Source: Tulasnella sp. 424 (Eukaryota > Basidiomycota > Agaricomycetes > Cantharellales > Tulasnellaceae). From it: DNA of 64,000 nt. Position numbers and translations under genes: made by a program. The notes beneath the pieces are model-generated. The model was not told where the DNA came from. It made no database searches and saw nothing but the letters and a program-made list of their open reading frames with translations. Each line of letters opens with the position of its first letter. Positions within the stretch are counted from its first letter, which is position 1. Below, piece by piece: positions 1 to 13,046 of this stretch. The stretch spans positions 62,001 to 126,000 of the forward strand of contig WSUB01000006.1 of NCBI GenBank assembly GCA_019633425.1. The letters are read 5' to 3'.

Positions 1-777
1 TGATCGGAAGACGGAGCCCCCTGCAGCGGGAACCTCGGTTCTCGTCGCGTCCAAAACGGCTACAGCGTCCCTCTCGCTGCTAGTTTTCACGGATCGGACT
101 AAGAGCTCGCTATCCCACTTTGCCCCCAGGCGCAAGTAGGTTCAGAAGCCGCAAGCTTATTCGACGAACGTGTTCATATATCCATATTGGCTTCAATTTA
201 GCTTATAATCAGGCTCAGAAGCGGGGGAAAGACGCACGCGGCAGTCGCATGCGTGTTCTGTGTACCGGAAAGTCATGGCGGAACGAAGGCATAACCTTGT
301 GTTGGCTGGTGGGCGTATGCAAGCCACTAGACTAAATTTGACGGAGACCTTCCGTAAGGTAAGCGCCAATATATATTACAAGCCACTGACACGAGGTGGC
401 AAATTTTGAGGGGAGAGGAAGGGGAAAAGAAAGAAGGGAGAAACCTGGCTAATGGTTGGAACCCAATGAGCTGGTCCCCGCGGAGCACCAAAGAGCAACA
501 AATAGAAATGCGCCAGTCTTCTTAGGACATCAATAAAGGGTTAATCGCCTCTGCCTTGTCGCCGTTCGTACAGTGAATTCGGACTTCAGCGAAGGTCGTG
601 TGGTACAGGCGTGGCCATAGAGAGAAATGCCGGGGCCGGAGTGCCACTCCAGCCACCATGGCCAATTCTGTTTCGAAAACCTTTACATTTCAGAGCCATT
701 TTATTCGAGAGCTAACTAAGTGATGTATCGATGACGGGTATCTCACTCCCTATTCGGGTATGGGACTGCCAGGATGT
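1..777. other. no gene recognised
   Basis: I see no open frame with coding character, no RNA gene and no repeat in this stretch. It lies downstream of the small minus-strand gene at 778-1108. Confidence 0.4.
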
Positions 778-1108
778 TCAAGGTCCCAACCGGGGACGGG
801 GATCGGGATCAGAGTCGTGTCGCTAAGGTTAAGCGCCCAGCCATAAGCGAAATGTGCATTTCTCCAGTAAAGCACCAAGAGGAACTTACTACTCGACCAC
901 AAGAGCATCCTCCGCGAAGTCTCAGCGCATCCCCTGCCCGCTGAAAAATTGATCGGACCTCTGCATCTTCAGTATTTATAACTCCTGGTGCTGTAATTGT
1001 CATAGGGATTGTGCTTCCATATGTCAAGGTGCGAGGGGAAGTTGTGGTATCAGTGGAGGAAGGCCCAGAAGGCATCGTGTTGGTTGGGGGGGAGTATTTA
1101 TCGGACAT
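778..1108 (-). CDS. small hypothetical protein, two exons
   Basis: I do not recognise this protein. Exon 1 (1108-890) encodes 73 residues beginning MSDKYSPP. It is rich in Ser, Thr and Pro at the start and ends in a Gly/Cys-rich stretch. A 67-nt intron (889-823) has a consensus GTAAGT donor and a TTAG acceptor. Exon 2 (822-778) adds 14 residues and a TGA stop, giving 87 residues in total. A TATATATA box lies about 105 bp upstream of the ATG. There is no signal peptide or membrane segment. A good donor, a good acceptor and a TATA box together make a real short gene plausible, but no homology supports it. Confidence 0.4.
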
Positions 1109-1212
1109 GGTCTGAGTAGTAGAGCTGGATCAGAAGGGATGAGGAGGTGAACTGATTGAAGTGAAGACTGATGGTCAGGGGGCCTGAGGACTGAACGACC
1201 CAATCACTCTCC

Positions 1213-1220
1213 TATATATA
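1213..1220 (-). promoter_or_regulatory. TATA box of the small gene at 778-1108
   Basis: A TATATATA run sits 105 bp upstream of the ATG at 1108 on the minus strand. This is a plausible core promoter distance for a fungal gene with a short 5' leader. Confidence 0.35.
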
Positions 1221-1229
1221 GGTCTGTTG

Positions 1230-3918
1230 GATCTCAAAGCATATCAGGTAGTCTGAGGTCTCTTGCAAGCAATGCATCACGAAAGCAAACCTTGGCATGA
1301 AGCAAGCCCCATTCGTAGGGAGGCAAACACCGCTTAATCCCCAATGGTTGTATGTATAGTACTTATTTTTTCCGTAAAGGTCGAGGTGATTCTACACTAA
1401 CCTTAGGAAGATGCGGTCAGACCGAGATTTGGGAATTTCGGACATCGCACGTTTGTACTGATACTATATTTATTAGAGATCAGATTGATTGCGGATAGAT
1501 AGATTTCTATCGATTATCCGTGCGAAACAGGGGCCTTTGATGTTACTAGCTATAACCTGGGAGAAAGGAATGCCATGAATTATAAAGGTGCCTCCCAAGC
1601 AGTTAGTTGGTGATAATCTAAATGTATGACAAGTGAGCAGATCCTCAAAGCCTTCAAAGTGACTAGGGGTGACATTAACCTAGATTCCACTCTTCCAAGT
1701 TGAGATGAGATATCAAGGCTAATAGCCGCGACTCCCATCTCGAATCTTGTGAAAGTCCCCGTCGCCCTTATCAATTTGATAGCACCTCGAGCCCCCTTTC
1801 GGAGTCACGGAACCATTTGCTTCGGACCCCCCTTTTATTCTTACGGAATTTCATCGTTGGCTGGGCACCGCCTGTTCTTGGTAAGTGCTGAGGTGTAAAA
1901 GGGTTTACGGCATATTTTGGCAAGACAACGTGCCCGAAGGGTCGCCAGAGATTGTACATGAGGATAAGAGGGAGATAGTGCTCTCGTTCCAGTTTCTCCT
2001 GAGGCTTGCCCTCGAATACAGCATTTGAGCTGTAGCTGGTCTTACCAATAACGATCGGAACAGGTCCTCGGTGAGTTCGGACCCCTTTTCTACGACAACT
2101 CGTGGCCGAGAATACTCGGCGCCAATCCTTGTACTGTACTTATAAAAGTAGATGGCGACGCCCAGGATGCGATCAGGATGCTCCAGGGCGATAAGTCGGG
2201 CGTCCGAGTTACAGAACAGCGTGGGCAACACCCAGCGACTGACGAAGAGGTGGATGGTACCTCCCTTCTAAAGTAAGCAATAAACGCCTCATGTAGGATA
2301 AAGTGTGAATGCTGAATTTAGGCTGGGATATGATGACCCTCCAGCTTCGGAGGCTTCAGTGGCTTGCTCGGCGAGGAAGTACCCTAACCGACCTGTTCGA
2401 GTGTCGCCCAAGTCGATTTATCAGGTGCCGGGGAAGTACGAGGTTCCTTCACTAGAGATGGGTTTGTTGACTGATCTTCGATCGTTTGACCTATCCGCTA
2501 ACCCGGTGCCTTCATCACGGGCACAAGCCCTTTCCCGTATCTGCACCTGCCATCTTCAACCCTCCCGTCGTAACTGCCGAACTCTTCGGCCCATTTACTC
2601 ATATCCACGAATCGATCAAGTAAACCCAGCTGCAGGTCGTTCTCGACAACTGGAACGAAGTCGCCAGGACCGGGGATCGGGCCATCGCAAAGGAGAAGGG
2701 TAAAGCTCAACCGTATGTACCTCGCTCACGGCCCTACTCTTTTGACTCAAACCACATCACTAACGACCATCCTACCACAAACGGTGACCAGCACTTCGCT
2801 GGCGTGCTTTGCGAAACCTTGGAAGCCCTTCTTCCTCGTTCAAGGCTATGACCACGTGTTAAAAACAACCTTGAAATGTATGTGTACTATTTCTTGTTTG
2901 TCGGTCCCCCCACTTTGTAGGTCCAGTATTTCGGCTGGTTCGAGTACGTACGTTGCTTTCTATACCAGTTCGCAGTCTCTATGTTTTGTTCACAACTTGA
3001 CAACCATAACGGTCTTGGGCTTGCCCGCGTCGATAGCAGGCAGCCCAACACGTGGTAGCGGCGAGTATTAGATTGTGGTCTTCTTGCTTGAAAGGGTTCG
3101 TGGCTTGGCTTCCCAAGCGCCCACGCCCAGAACACCCGTGCATTGTGCAGTACTAGTCCTTTTCGATGGGCGATCTCAGTGTGGTACCCCATTGCGTACG
3201 CTGTATGCAGCAAACCGAGACGTAATGCTCAATCCGACTTTGGCTGTCGGTTCCATTCAGCCCTCATTATGCCCAAACTTGGGTTTATTAATAACACATC
3301 TCTAACGTAGCTGCTAACGCTGTATAAGGCCTGCGCCGCCACTAAACCGGTGGCTGGTCTGATACTGCATTTGAGAACTCTTAATAGCTTGACCTCTTAG
3401 GGAGTTCATCATCCTTGAATGGGATGGAATGTCCACCCTTGCCCCTAGATGAATGGGACCCAAGGGTTCGATGGTGAAAATTTGACATGACAAGAACGCG
3501 TGGATGATCACGTAGCCCCCCAGCTATCTACTTTTGGGGCGATAATACGTTGATTGGATCGGTCCGGAATCTTTTGTCAAGCCACTCGTGCAGGCTGGTC
3601 AGACCGAGAGATACAAGCGCCGCGCCTCAAAAACTGCTCGCCAACTTGCTGGAAGATACATTCATCGAGTGAAGCCAATCTATCCAGTGAAGAGAAGATT
3701 AGTTTATTTTTATTTTGTTTCACCTTGGATCCGCATGGTACTCGACTCTCAGCGCCCCTCGACCACTGCGTACCAGTCAACACTATATAAATTGGGCATC
3801 ACACCCCACTCGCCCCCCTAAGCCACAGAACTATCTCTTTAAGGTATTGGCTCTCAGGTTTCACAGCGAAGGTATCCTCCGATTGCTCATAAACTCGCTC
3901 TCAAGTGCGGCAACCTCC
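1230..3918. other. gene-poor stretch with possible coding relic
   Basis: No intact gene is recognisable. At about 2510-2850 on the plus strand one frame reads like protein (segments such as LDNWNEVARTGDRAIAKEKG) but is broken by an in-frame TAA near 2625 and a TGA near 2850. I could not tie it to a family. It may be an exon group of a decayed gene. Confidence 0.25.
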
Positions 3919-3924
3919 GCGATG

Positions 3925-4012
3925 TATGGCGTGCCGTTTGTGTCACCCGATTGCCGATCGCCGACCACCGACCACCGATTGGCGATCACTTACCACCGAC
4001 CTCTGAACTTCC
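3925..4012 (+). repeat. left terminal inverted repeat of the MITE-like element
   Basis: This arm of about 88 bp matches the reverse complement of 4609-4696 with about five mismatches. It begins TATGGCGTGCCG, directly after the GCGATG duplication. Confidence 0.75.
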
Positions 4013-4608
4013 GTTTGACGACCCAGTAACTATGTAGATGTTAGCTATGAACTAAGTAATCGTTTTGAAAATGATAAAAATACAACAGCGGCGGGAGGAT
4101 TCACTGAGTAGGCACGAAATATCGCGAACAAACTCAGGGACCGACCAGCCCGCGTCAGGGACCAAACGAAGTCCAAACAACCGTCGATGGGTTTGATTTG
4201 CCGACGTTTATTGTACACATGAGCTTCCAACAGATATCATATGTGTGAGAAGGTAGTGGACTTTTGGCGACGCATGTCCAGGTGTTGCAACTGGGGGTGT
4301 GCGATCCTTTAGGGGGTTACGGTGGGAACACTGATAATTAGGACATGAGTTATTCATTACTTAGTACGATACGCGTTATTTTCTTGTAAGTACTCAGCTT
4401 TGAAGCCCTTCGTCGCCGTCGATGATGAGGACTCAACGTTCGAAGTCCCTGACGCAGGGTCCAGCCGCCCCAGGGTCCTGTCCCTGGGTTTGTTCGGGAT
4501 ACTTATGCCTCAACGAGTCTCAGTTCTTATATTTATGCTTGCTTATCGTTCCCAAATCCATTGCTAATTTTACAGTCTCTATCTCAATAGTTATTGAGTC
4601 GCTAGCGG

Positions 4609-4696
4609 GGAATTTCAGAGGTGGGTGGTAAGTGATCGCCAATTGGTGGTCGGTGGTCGGCGATCGGCAATCGGGTGACACAAGCGGCACGCCATA
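4609..4696 (-). repeat. right terminal inverted repeat of the MITE-like element
   Basis: This is the mirror copy of 3925-4012. It ends CGGCACGCCATA, directly before the second GCGATG duplication. Confidence 0.75.
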
Positions 4697-4702
4697 GCGA
4701 TG

Positions 4703-5342
4703 AACCGATCGACAGAGAACTTCATTAGCCGCTTCACTACCGCGATTCGAGGGGATCTGAACGAGGGGGAAAAATTGTAGGTGATCTCGCAACCTGACAG
4801 ACCCTATGTCCTGATCTACAGCCTGAAACGTATAGCCTTTATCGCGAAACACTGAGAAGGAGGCGTACGCGCGGAATTTGCCCCAAGCTGCTTGCCAATG
4901 CGCTATTTCTCTTCGCTTGGTGGTATGTCACTGTATATGACAATACATGTAGCTGGGATATACTCCTAGGTGAGTAGTTACGGTATACGAAATTACGGAC
5001 ATTTGACGATATTTGAATCCGCAGGTCATGACGTTTGGACCGTTTTCTGGGTCTATTCTGGTGTTTCAGCTGGTCTACCGTTCTTGTAGGTGACATTCAA
5101 CGACTCAGAAGTATTATCCCACGTCCACCTGACTAGTGTCCTTGGTTTCTATCCAGCTCATTTTTCGACCTAGTCCGTGAAAAAAGCTTTGTTTCCCAAG
5201 TTTGGTTTGAGGTCGTTTGGCTGTTTGGAGTGTCTGGATCTGACACCTTAGGGCGTCGACGGCCTGCGACGGAGCTAACGGACTTCACGGCGTAGATCTT
5301 GTTTTGTTTGGGGGCACGAGATTCTGGCCAAAACTCAGAGCT
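4703..5342. other. no gene recognised
   Basis: Between the inverted-repeat element and the decayed membrane-protein gene I see no supported gene or RNA. Confidence 0.35.
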
Positions 5343-7300
5343 ATGTTTCAGAGTGTTTATGACGATCCCTTTCTTACCCTCAGCATGGTCTTGTTTGTCT
5401 TATCGGTGGCGGGGCTGGTCACTGACCTTGTCATATCGTTCCTCTGGTCCGGATTTTTATGCACAGCTGCTACACTAAATCACAAAGAACGCCCAATCGT
5501 ATGGTTTTCGCATGCTCAAAGATTCCAATGGCTACCACCGAAAGCACCAAATAACCTGCATATCCTGCCAAGACAGATAATCGTCGGTATTCCTAGCCGG
5601 CGACCAGCTAGCTGCTAGCCAGTCCATCCCGACAGGCCTCAAACGTTGGTTACTAGGATCGACAATGTTTCGACGATTCGGAGACACGGAGCCAACATCC
5701 TACTTCGTACTCAGAGGAGTGTTAGTTCTGCTCTTTTGGATCATAGTTCTTGCTTATGCTGTCTTCAACTGCGTAATATACCCTATACGGCAATTCACTC
5801 TTCCGAAGGGACTTCCAACGAAGTCTCTTACAAAGGACAGTCGGGTCACGGATACGCTTGGGCATATATCTGGTTTCATTGTGGGTGTAACCGTTTCGCT
5901 AAATATGGGAAGCTAAGTAGCCACTTCACTCGGTTGTTTAGGTCCTGAATAGTGCTCCAATCACCACTTTCCCTTCATCCCAAAACGATTGAATGCCACA
6001 GGAGATGTGCGATTCCATACGTAGTGGGATACAGGCCAACTTTACAAAGCCGGCAACAGGTCAAGGTGAGGTCACTTTGCTCGATTGCATCATAGCAACG
6101 GCTCACATCGAGGAATTCGAACTAGTGCCTGCTTGCCAAATAAAGTACGGAAATTTAGACTATTGGATTCAAGATCAAGAGTATCTGCAGATTGAAGCAT
6201 GATGGGACTGCGGCTCTATTTGGGGTGAGTACTGCCACTGATCGCACCTCGCGGCCTTACGTCCACTGTCTGAACGCTAGACTATACGCCCTAGACACCC
6301 TCGAATTTCGGACTTCAGCAGCTGCACCAGATGACAGACCTTATGTCTCCGTTGTTTGGAATGCTTCGGCTTACTCAGCAAGACCATTCTTGAACGCGAG
6401 ATTTTTCAGTGTCCCCCCAGTCGGGGGATATCGGATTTCAATTGCGTAGTCACTTGGGACATCGCTCCACGGGAATGGAAGCATGGAGTCACGTTTAACT
6501 TTACCACAGGGCAAACGGTACAAGTCGAAGTCGGTCGGCGAAGGTTTTATGCAAATCGAGCCCAGTTTCTCGATCTCATCGGAGTTGCCTAGGTCCGTTC
6601 TCCCAGGCTCTATTATTACCCGTTAAATCTCGACTAATTTGGGATTACCAGCCCCCAGACGTTTTTGTTACGTATCCCATTCGTGAGTGTCGGCTCCACA
6701 GAGGCCGTCTACTTGGCCAAGCCTGACATGATATCTTCTGGTTTCTACTAGTTTCGGTTTTCCGAGCTGCCGCCTCTCTAGGTCCCCAGCTTACGATACT
6801 GAAGTTTTATCCTGGGTTCGGGGCCTACAATGATGAGATATATGAAGAATATTTGGAGTACACGGTCCTTTCGGGATTGGCAATTACTGGTACGTGATAC
6901 CAGAGACTGCTTGGTGACATTTACCTGAAACTTAGATCCTTGAAACACAAGGGGTCTCTACACTTCCTTCGACATCATATTTATTCTGATCTTTGGTCGG
7001 TCTCTCTGGGCGGCTCTGTTTGGTAAGCCATCGCATCTGTTGTCACTTGCAAGAATGACGCCAACTCTTAGTGCTTCGACAGGGAGCAAACTTCTAGCTC
7101 CTTTCGCCTCCCTCCTAAGAAAGGAATCGTTTAGCGGAAGGTTGCGAAAACAATATCCTGGCATTGATTGCGAACCACATGCGACTACCTTCGTGACTTC
7201 GTCTTGGATCTCAAACCCCTTAATATAAAGCCCACCTACGAGGATAGAGAAGACAAATACAATACAAATGTCAAATCGAAATGCGGTGATGAAAGCCATA
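5343..7300 (+). pseudogene. decayed multi-exon membrane-protein gene
   Basis: A series of coding-like fragments lies in one direction but cannot be spliced into one open frame. An ATG at 5343 and another at 5665 each start a fragment with a strong hydrophobic helix. The second includes LRGVLVLLFWIIVLAYAVF. A 55-nt intron is plausible at 5887-5941, and the exon after it runs into an in-frame TGA at 5990-5992. Soluble segments follow at about 5993-6200 and 6300-6595, with a frame change near 6430 in a C/G run. Later fragments include a membrane segment (FDIIFILIFGRSLWAALFG, about 6970-7022) behind another TGA, and a tail with a frame change near 7165. The layout suggests membrane helices around an extracellular domain with NXS/T sites. 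I do not recognise the family. Confidence 0.4.
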
Positions 7301-10300
7301 CATGGTGGATTTGCCCCGACTGTCCCCCAAACTCCGAATGCAAGGCCTTAAGGGTATGCTCCGAAGGCAAGGAGCTACGCTCCGAATACGACGCCTTAAT
7401 GGTATGTCAAATCAAACGGTTTTGTCTTCCTCTCCTTTGTTTTCATCTGTGCTGATGCGACATTAGCCCACCCAGCCAAACCATCCCCGTGGCTACTCTT
7501 ATGGCTCGGATGACTCGGCCCAGAAGGTATGAGATACTTCAAAACCTTCACCGTTTCTGAGAGTCGAGATATCTGGAAGCTTCGATCGGGCAATCGAAGT
7601 AGGAAAACCAACTCTCGCTCCGCTTCGCGTTCTATTTTCAATGTTCAGTTCATGCATCGTTTTGATCTCTGCGTTTTAGTTTGGTCTATCGGGATGTTGT
7701 ACCATCGAATGGCAATTTAGCTGTGTCACCGCAACCGGTAACGTGAGCCCGTGCCTCCCACGAGAACGATGGGATGACACAGACGCTCCCCTTTGTACCT
7801 GATTTCTTGGAGTGACGTGGTTTGTTTCCTGTGGTACCCTGATGGGTACTGGAGGGGTATCCTTTTACCCTTGCGCCGTGACATCTTTAGGCCACGGCAC
7901 AGGCGACATGGAGCGAGGTGAGATATTTGAGGAGAATAATGGTGCTAAAGATAGATTATATGCTATTTCGCCTCGTCGTCAAGCCGATCGGCAGTCTCTC
8001 GAATGTCAGCGTCGTCGTTTCGAAGGCCGCACAGTCTGTCAAGAGCATCCGAGGTGTGCTGACAACCAGTCGCTCTTTTTCATCTATAGCAGTCCGTCTG
8101 ATCGATGTTCGTAACCTAGGTATTTCCGCGAAAACTCTTTTAATCCCCTCAGTCATTCTAGACATCAGAGAATCTACATCCCGACCCCTATTTCTATTTC
8201 CTGGTACTTATACGGCTAGCTTTATCTAGTGGGTTTTGTTATAGTTCTCAACAAGCAGACCAATCGTTGATCTTGGCCAACCTGTACTGACGAAGAACCT
8301 GACACGCTTCGTGACTACGTCTCATCCTCTCCTCTGGGTATCTTGCATCCCTGCTGTTGAGGGTCGCGCAGGGTTCTAAACTCCTATATGTCAGCTCTGT
8401 CATTCAGTCGCCAACGTTCAATTACTTCCTATCACCTTCGTGATGATCAGGCCCCGACGCCTAGAAGCTCCAAAGCTGTACCTTATCAGGCGAGAAGGCA
8501 CTTTCTGATATGAAGTAGGATGACATCCCGAGTCGACCCGTGTGAATTGATCCTTGAGCAGCCCTTTTTGCTGTGGCACTGCCCCTTTTCCTGCGGTGCT
8601 TCTTCGGAGGCCGAGGAGACTGACAACTGATGGTCATTGTCGAGCTCCATAGGAGGTGCCTGATGACAAGCGAACGATGATCAGATAAGGGCTGAACCAT
8701 CAGCGTCAGCGTTCGGAAACAATAGAGATAGTGGCCGTGGTGCGTATCATGGGTGGAAAGCAGTTAACCTAACGCGGTCCTGGTCAGGTACGAGGGTGAC
8801 AGGAGCAGTGGCGCCTAGGCCCGAAACACTGCCGAAGTCGACTTTACGCACACAAAACTCAATGCCAGAATAGTCGTTTTTAGAATCCAGCGTTCAATTT
8901 GGGGCAAGTGTTATAGTGGACGTTGGGCTGAAGCCGAGTTCAGGGATGTCGCCGAGACGCAAGTCTTGGCGCACCCACGAACCGGCCTTGCGTAGACCGA
9001 CGACCCTCTATCTCCATTTTCGCTGAAGCCTTTCATCCAATCCAGAGCTCGCAATAACGCGTCACCGAGGACTCGACTCGACATCGCCAAATCGGGGTGC
9101 TTGCGTAATCAAGGCACGGTCACGGCTCCCCGGGATCCCGCGACTTCGACCCGACACATCGGACCACGCTACGGCTCTCCGAACCGACGTCGATTCGGGG
9201 TTCGGGGCTTTTGGCAAGGGGAGGCTTGCAGTCCTGCTCGCGTTTCGAACGTGCCACCCCTCCTTTTCTGCCACTTTTTCATCTGCCCTTGATGGACTGC
9301 GGGACTCATCGAGGCACATCTGCTTTTCTGCTCGTCGAAGGTTTGCTGCGCGTACCTCTCGCTAAACCGTTTTCGTTTTGGATGGGAGGGGTGCAGATAG
9401 AGAGGCGAGACATCGGAACGTTTTTTCACGGGTGAGCTGTACTTGCGTTGAGATGAATGAACAAGACATGAACGAACGCAGGTCCTGGTGTGCACGAGTA
9501 CTGTCTGTGAGGTAGTCCGGAGATAAGTAACCATACGCTTCTTTTTACGGGCCAACTGCCTACTTCGTACACTCCGATATTCAGAGTGTAGTCAAGTGTA
9601 CCGCTTGGCAGGATGTGACGGCGGTGAAGTTAACTAGCGAGTCAGGTACGCAGCACCGTGTGTGTGGGGTGGCTGTCTTGTCTGTCAAAAGACAAAAAAA
9701 GGAAGAAAAATCTTTCAACCACTCTTCGCTTCAAAGTTTACATAAACCGTTCTTCTGGGCCTCGCATCTGGCCGCGCTCGGGTATCTCGGGTATCTCAAC
9801 AGGCGAAGAGTTCCGAAGAGGGACAGCTTTGTTTGTCGACGATGCCACATCAACGCTTTTGGACGACATGGAAATCGAGGAGGAATGCTAGAAAGGACAG
9901 GCTACTCGGTAGGTGTAAATGTGTAAAGGATGTCGTGAAGGCGGGAAATCTATGTCTGAGGGGGGGGTGGTTGAGCTCGGGGAGCGATTTGTCATCGGCG
10001 ACGCAGCCGATTCACCAGAGGCGTTCAAAAGCGGCATACCAGTCTTCGCACTCCTAGATTTCGAGTAGATTACGTCTTTAGGTTCCGACAGGGAGGTAGA
10101 GGGCTGAGATTTCAGCGAGCCAACCATCTCGTCTCCCGACGGCTAGTCTACTCCCGATGTGGACCGTCCAATGGGGGTGACTCCCGGGAGACAACGACAC
10201 CTTTCCCTCTTGGAAACGAATTTCACGAGAAAAACTGTCTACTTAGTCTTAATCGAGTATATGTGGGGGTGTGTCCGTAACGGCAGAATTGTAGATATGG

Positions 10301-12870
10301 GCACGGATATCCAGGGAAGCACCGGCGTTGTCCGTGGAAGGTACAACGCACCGTGCCCATGCATGAAGCTCAGTCCTCGGGCAAATCCACGTTTCTTGTC
10401 GCCCCGGGGAAGTTTACAACGTAAAAATCTAAGCCTGTAGGATAGCAAGCCGAGGCCCGGGTATGGGGTTGATATCATCGCCGAGGTTGGACGTAACGTG
10501 ATTTCCTTCGCGGTGGTGGTGAATTCAAGTACAGCGCCCAACAATACAATCCGCCGTATTTGGATTAATGCCTCCTCTGCATCCACGGTATTGCTACTGA
10601 TACATTCATTCATCTCGTCGCTGCTCTTCCCTATTGGTGCCTTTCGGGGTGGAACCGCCTCAACGTGCAACGCCGAGCGCGCTAGCGCCGCCATTTGCCA
10701 AGCTGACCCCGCTGATATCAGAAATCGTGGCACAAAAGGGAGAACGTTCACGCCCGCAGTCGAGACTAGCCAAAGCTGTCAGCTAGCAAGTAACATTAAT
10801 AGCTCTCTATACGTGGGCTTAAAAATAGGTCTCGCGGGTCTCTCCGATTTTTCCAAATTTGGATGATTACGATTTCCAGCTTTCAAGCAGACCCTTTCCC
10901 TCCGAAGAACCTCCTGTGCAAGTTGTTGAGGCGGCAGCTGCCAGCTGTGGAACCCCGTTTCAGCGAGGAAGGGGGTAGAACTGAATTGCGGAAGGAGCAT
11001 GGCGTCGCGTGCTTCCTATTTACCGCGCCCAAGGAACCGCCACAAACAACTGCCTCCTTTGCAACCTGCGGCTTTTGTATCTGTGCCGTGGGCTCCATCG
11101 CCGAACGATTGATGGCATTCATTCTTCGGCCGCCGGGCAGGCAGTCGTCTTGGCATCACGGGCAAGCCAATTGCCAAACGGGGGCGGTTTGACGATGAAT
11201 GAAGTGTTTCGTCTTGTATGGAAAACTTCCAAATTCCGAAGAGCGTCTCGTTTTCCTGAGTGGCATTCAGTCAGCTCTGATCAGGAAAAGGGAAAAAGGA
11301 GGGCATCAGCGACGTCATGAGTGATGGCGGAACAGAAAGTTTGGTGTGTGCCTTGGACTGTATACCCATCCGCATTACGAACCTGTAGATCCCGAAATAG
11401 CCTAAGCGCTTGATCTCGACGTAGTCGTGGATTTCTGAATTCAAATATGTAATTATAGGTACTTGAAGTGATTCTTGAAGTCTAAATGGCCTACTGAGAC
11501 ATCTTTGCTGTTTGTGGAGCGGGCGCGCGATTAGGTATTTTCGAGTGCCGACGTCACGAGGACACTAGTACAAGTTGGAGAGAGCCTCGCCAAGACAAGA
11601 GATTTTGTCGGGTTTTGGGACTCGGTGCTGAGATTGAATTTCCAACAGATCCGTACGTTGGGGGTGCAAGTTGTCTCTGATGGCAACGCGTGTCGCTGAT
11701 TGGTTGTCTCACTGACCTCGCGCCACAACAGACGAGGCACGCTGCAAAAATATGGAGACGAATCAAACCCACCGACCAATCAACGCACGATCGGCTCAGT
11801 GAGACACTGCTATACCCGGACACGACACGCGCTTGTGAAGGAACGGGTCGAGGTTCGAAATATCAAAAACCTTGGCAGGTATATCCCGGATGACAATAAA
11901 TCGTGGAAAAATCTTTTTTGAGAATGGGGAGCTTCGATCTTTTCCCGGTTATCAAATTTGGCAGGAGGGGAAGAGAAGGGAGAGAGGGGTGGGAGGTCCT
12001 CAAGGAAAAGAAGAAGCACCTCGGGGATGGACCTGGTTGGAACGTAAGATGTCGGGACAGAGAGAATGACATTTGTGTATAATTCCGCGCGAAGAAGATG
12101 GCATCCTATAATCAATAGATCTCCCCCATAATCATTACTAGGCTAACCGTTCCGTTTCGCCGTCGAAATATGCCATTTTGCGACAGGTGGCCCATATGCA
12201 TTTCGACTCACGTCGGTGGTCTCGAGACCGTTCCCATTTCCCTGTTTCGTGAGGCGCTCTCCCTATGAGGCTTAGAGAATGGCTGTAAAAGGGATAGCGT
12301 GAGAGCTCAGTCATTTGATGGGGTTTCATCAACCGCTGTCGCCTCTCGAAATTGGGTCACCGCAGGCAACGTCACTTCTTTTTTGTATCGCTCCCTCTCT
12401 CTCTCCCTGCAGATGCCGCCCCCTGCCGAACGATATTTAGACTGTACTTCCATAGATGGCACCGGCGTCCCAGAGGAATGAACGATATTTGTGGTTGGTG
12501 GATTCGAGTCGGGTCAAGGTGGGAAGGCTTCTGATTTGACGACCGGTCTATTATCGGGTAGCGCGAACCGCCATTCCCAATTACCAGTTGAAGGGGTCAC
12601 GAGTTCCCCCTTCCCAATCAGGTCCCTCCCAACTTTCCCTTTCACAATTCGCGTACGTATGCTCAACCCTAAGATGCAATAGGAAGAGGAGGTGATCCTT
12701 GTGTTGGGCCTGGGCACATCATTTTTATTTTATATTTTATATTTGGGTTCGTTTATTGTTCGGGCTTGGCCGACGACAGTAGCCTCAGGGTCTCGACCCG
12801 CTCGTCTCGTATCCGAGGCTCCGGGTTCTACAGAGCCCATCCACAGCAAGTACCCAATCGCACCCGAACA
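7301..12870. other. 5.5 kb with no supported gene
   Basis: Open frames here are short or overlap on both strands without splice signals or recognisable motifs. The longest, 10751-10239 on the minus strand (170 codons), has no family signature and low-complexity character, so I do not call it. No tRNA, rRNA or terminal repeats were found. The stretch is probably old intergenic or decayed DNA. Confidence 0.35.
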
Positions 12871-12880
12871 CGAAATCTTT

Positions 12881-12990
12881 TATAACGGGGCGAACAGAAA
12901 TTTCGAAGCCTTTACACCTTCTCTCCGAACAACTCACTCCCCTCCGCTCCTCCTCTCCCAAATCCCTCGCCTCCCCCTCCATCTCTAACT
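12881..12990 (+). promoter_or_regulatory. promoter and leader of the first sugar transporter
   Basis: A TATAAC element near 12,881 is followed by a pyrimidine-rich tract (about 12,918-12,990, mostly CT runs). The tract ends about 55 bp before the ATG at 13,047. This is a typical fungal TATA-plus-CT-block layout. The paralogue at 29,720 has a similar CT block at about 29,520-29,645. Confidence 0.35.
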
Positions 12991-13046
12991 CTCCAAGCAA
13001 CTCCTCAAGAGCCCATCTAGGACGAGAATTGGATTGAGAGAAAACG

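Larger units (their letters stand above)
3919..4702. mobile_element. MITE-like inverted-repeat element with 6-bp target duplication
   Basis: Positions 3925-4012 and 4609-4696 are near-identical inverted repeats of about 88 bp, starting TATGGCGTGCCG at each end, with a handful of mismatches. Similarity fades inward for about 20 bp more. The 772-bp element is flanked on both sides by the direct repeat GCGATG (3919-3924 and 4697-4702), as expected of a target-site duplication. The about 600-bp interior has no coding frame, so this looks like a non-autonomous DNA transposon. The superfamily is unassigned, because a 6-bp duplication does not fit the commonest fungal groups. Confidence 0.7.

Noticed and set aside
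10239..10751. 170-codon open frame on the minus strand
   Set aside because: No motif, no splice context, and the opposite strand is open over much of the same stretch. Likely chance.
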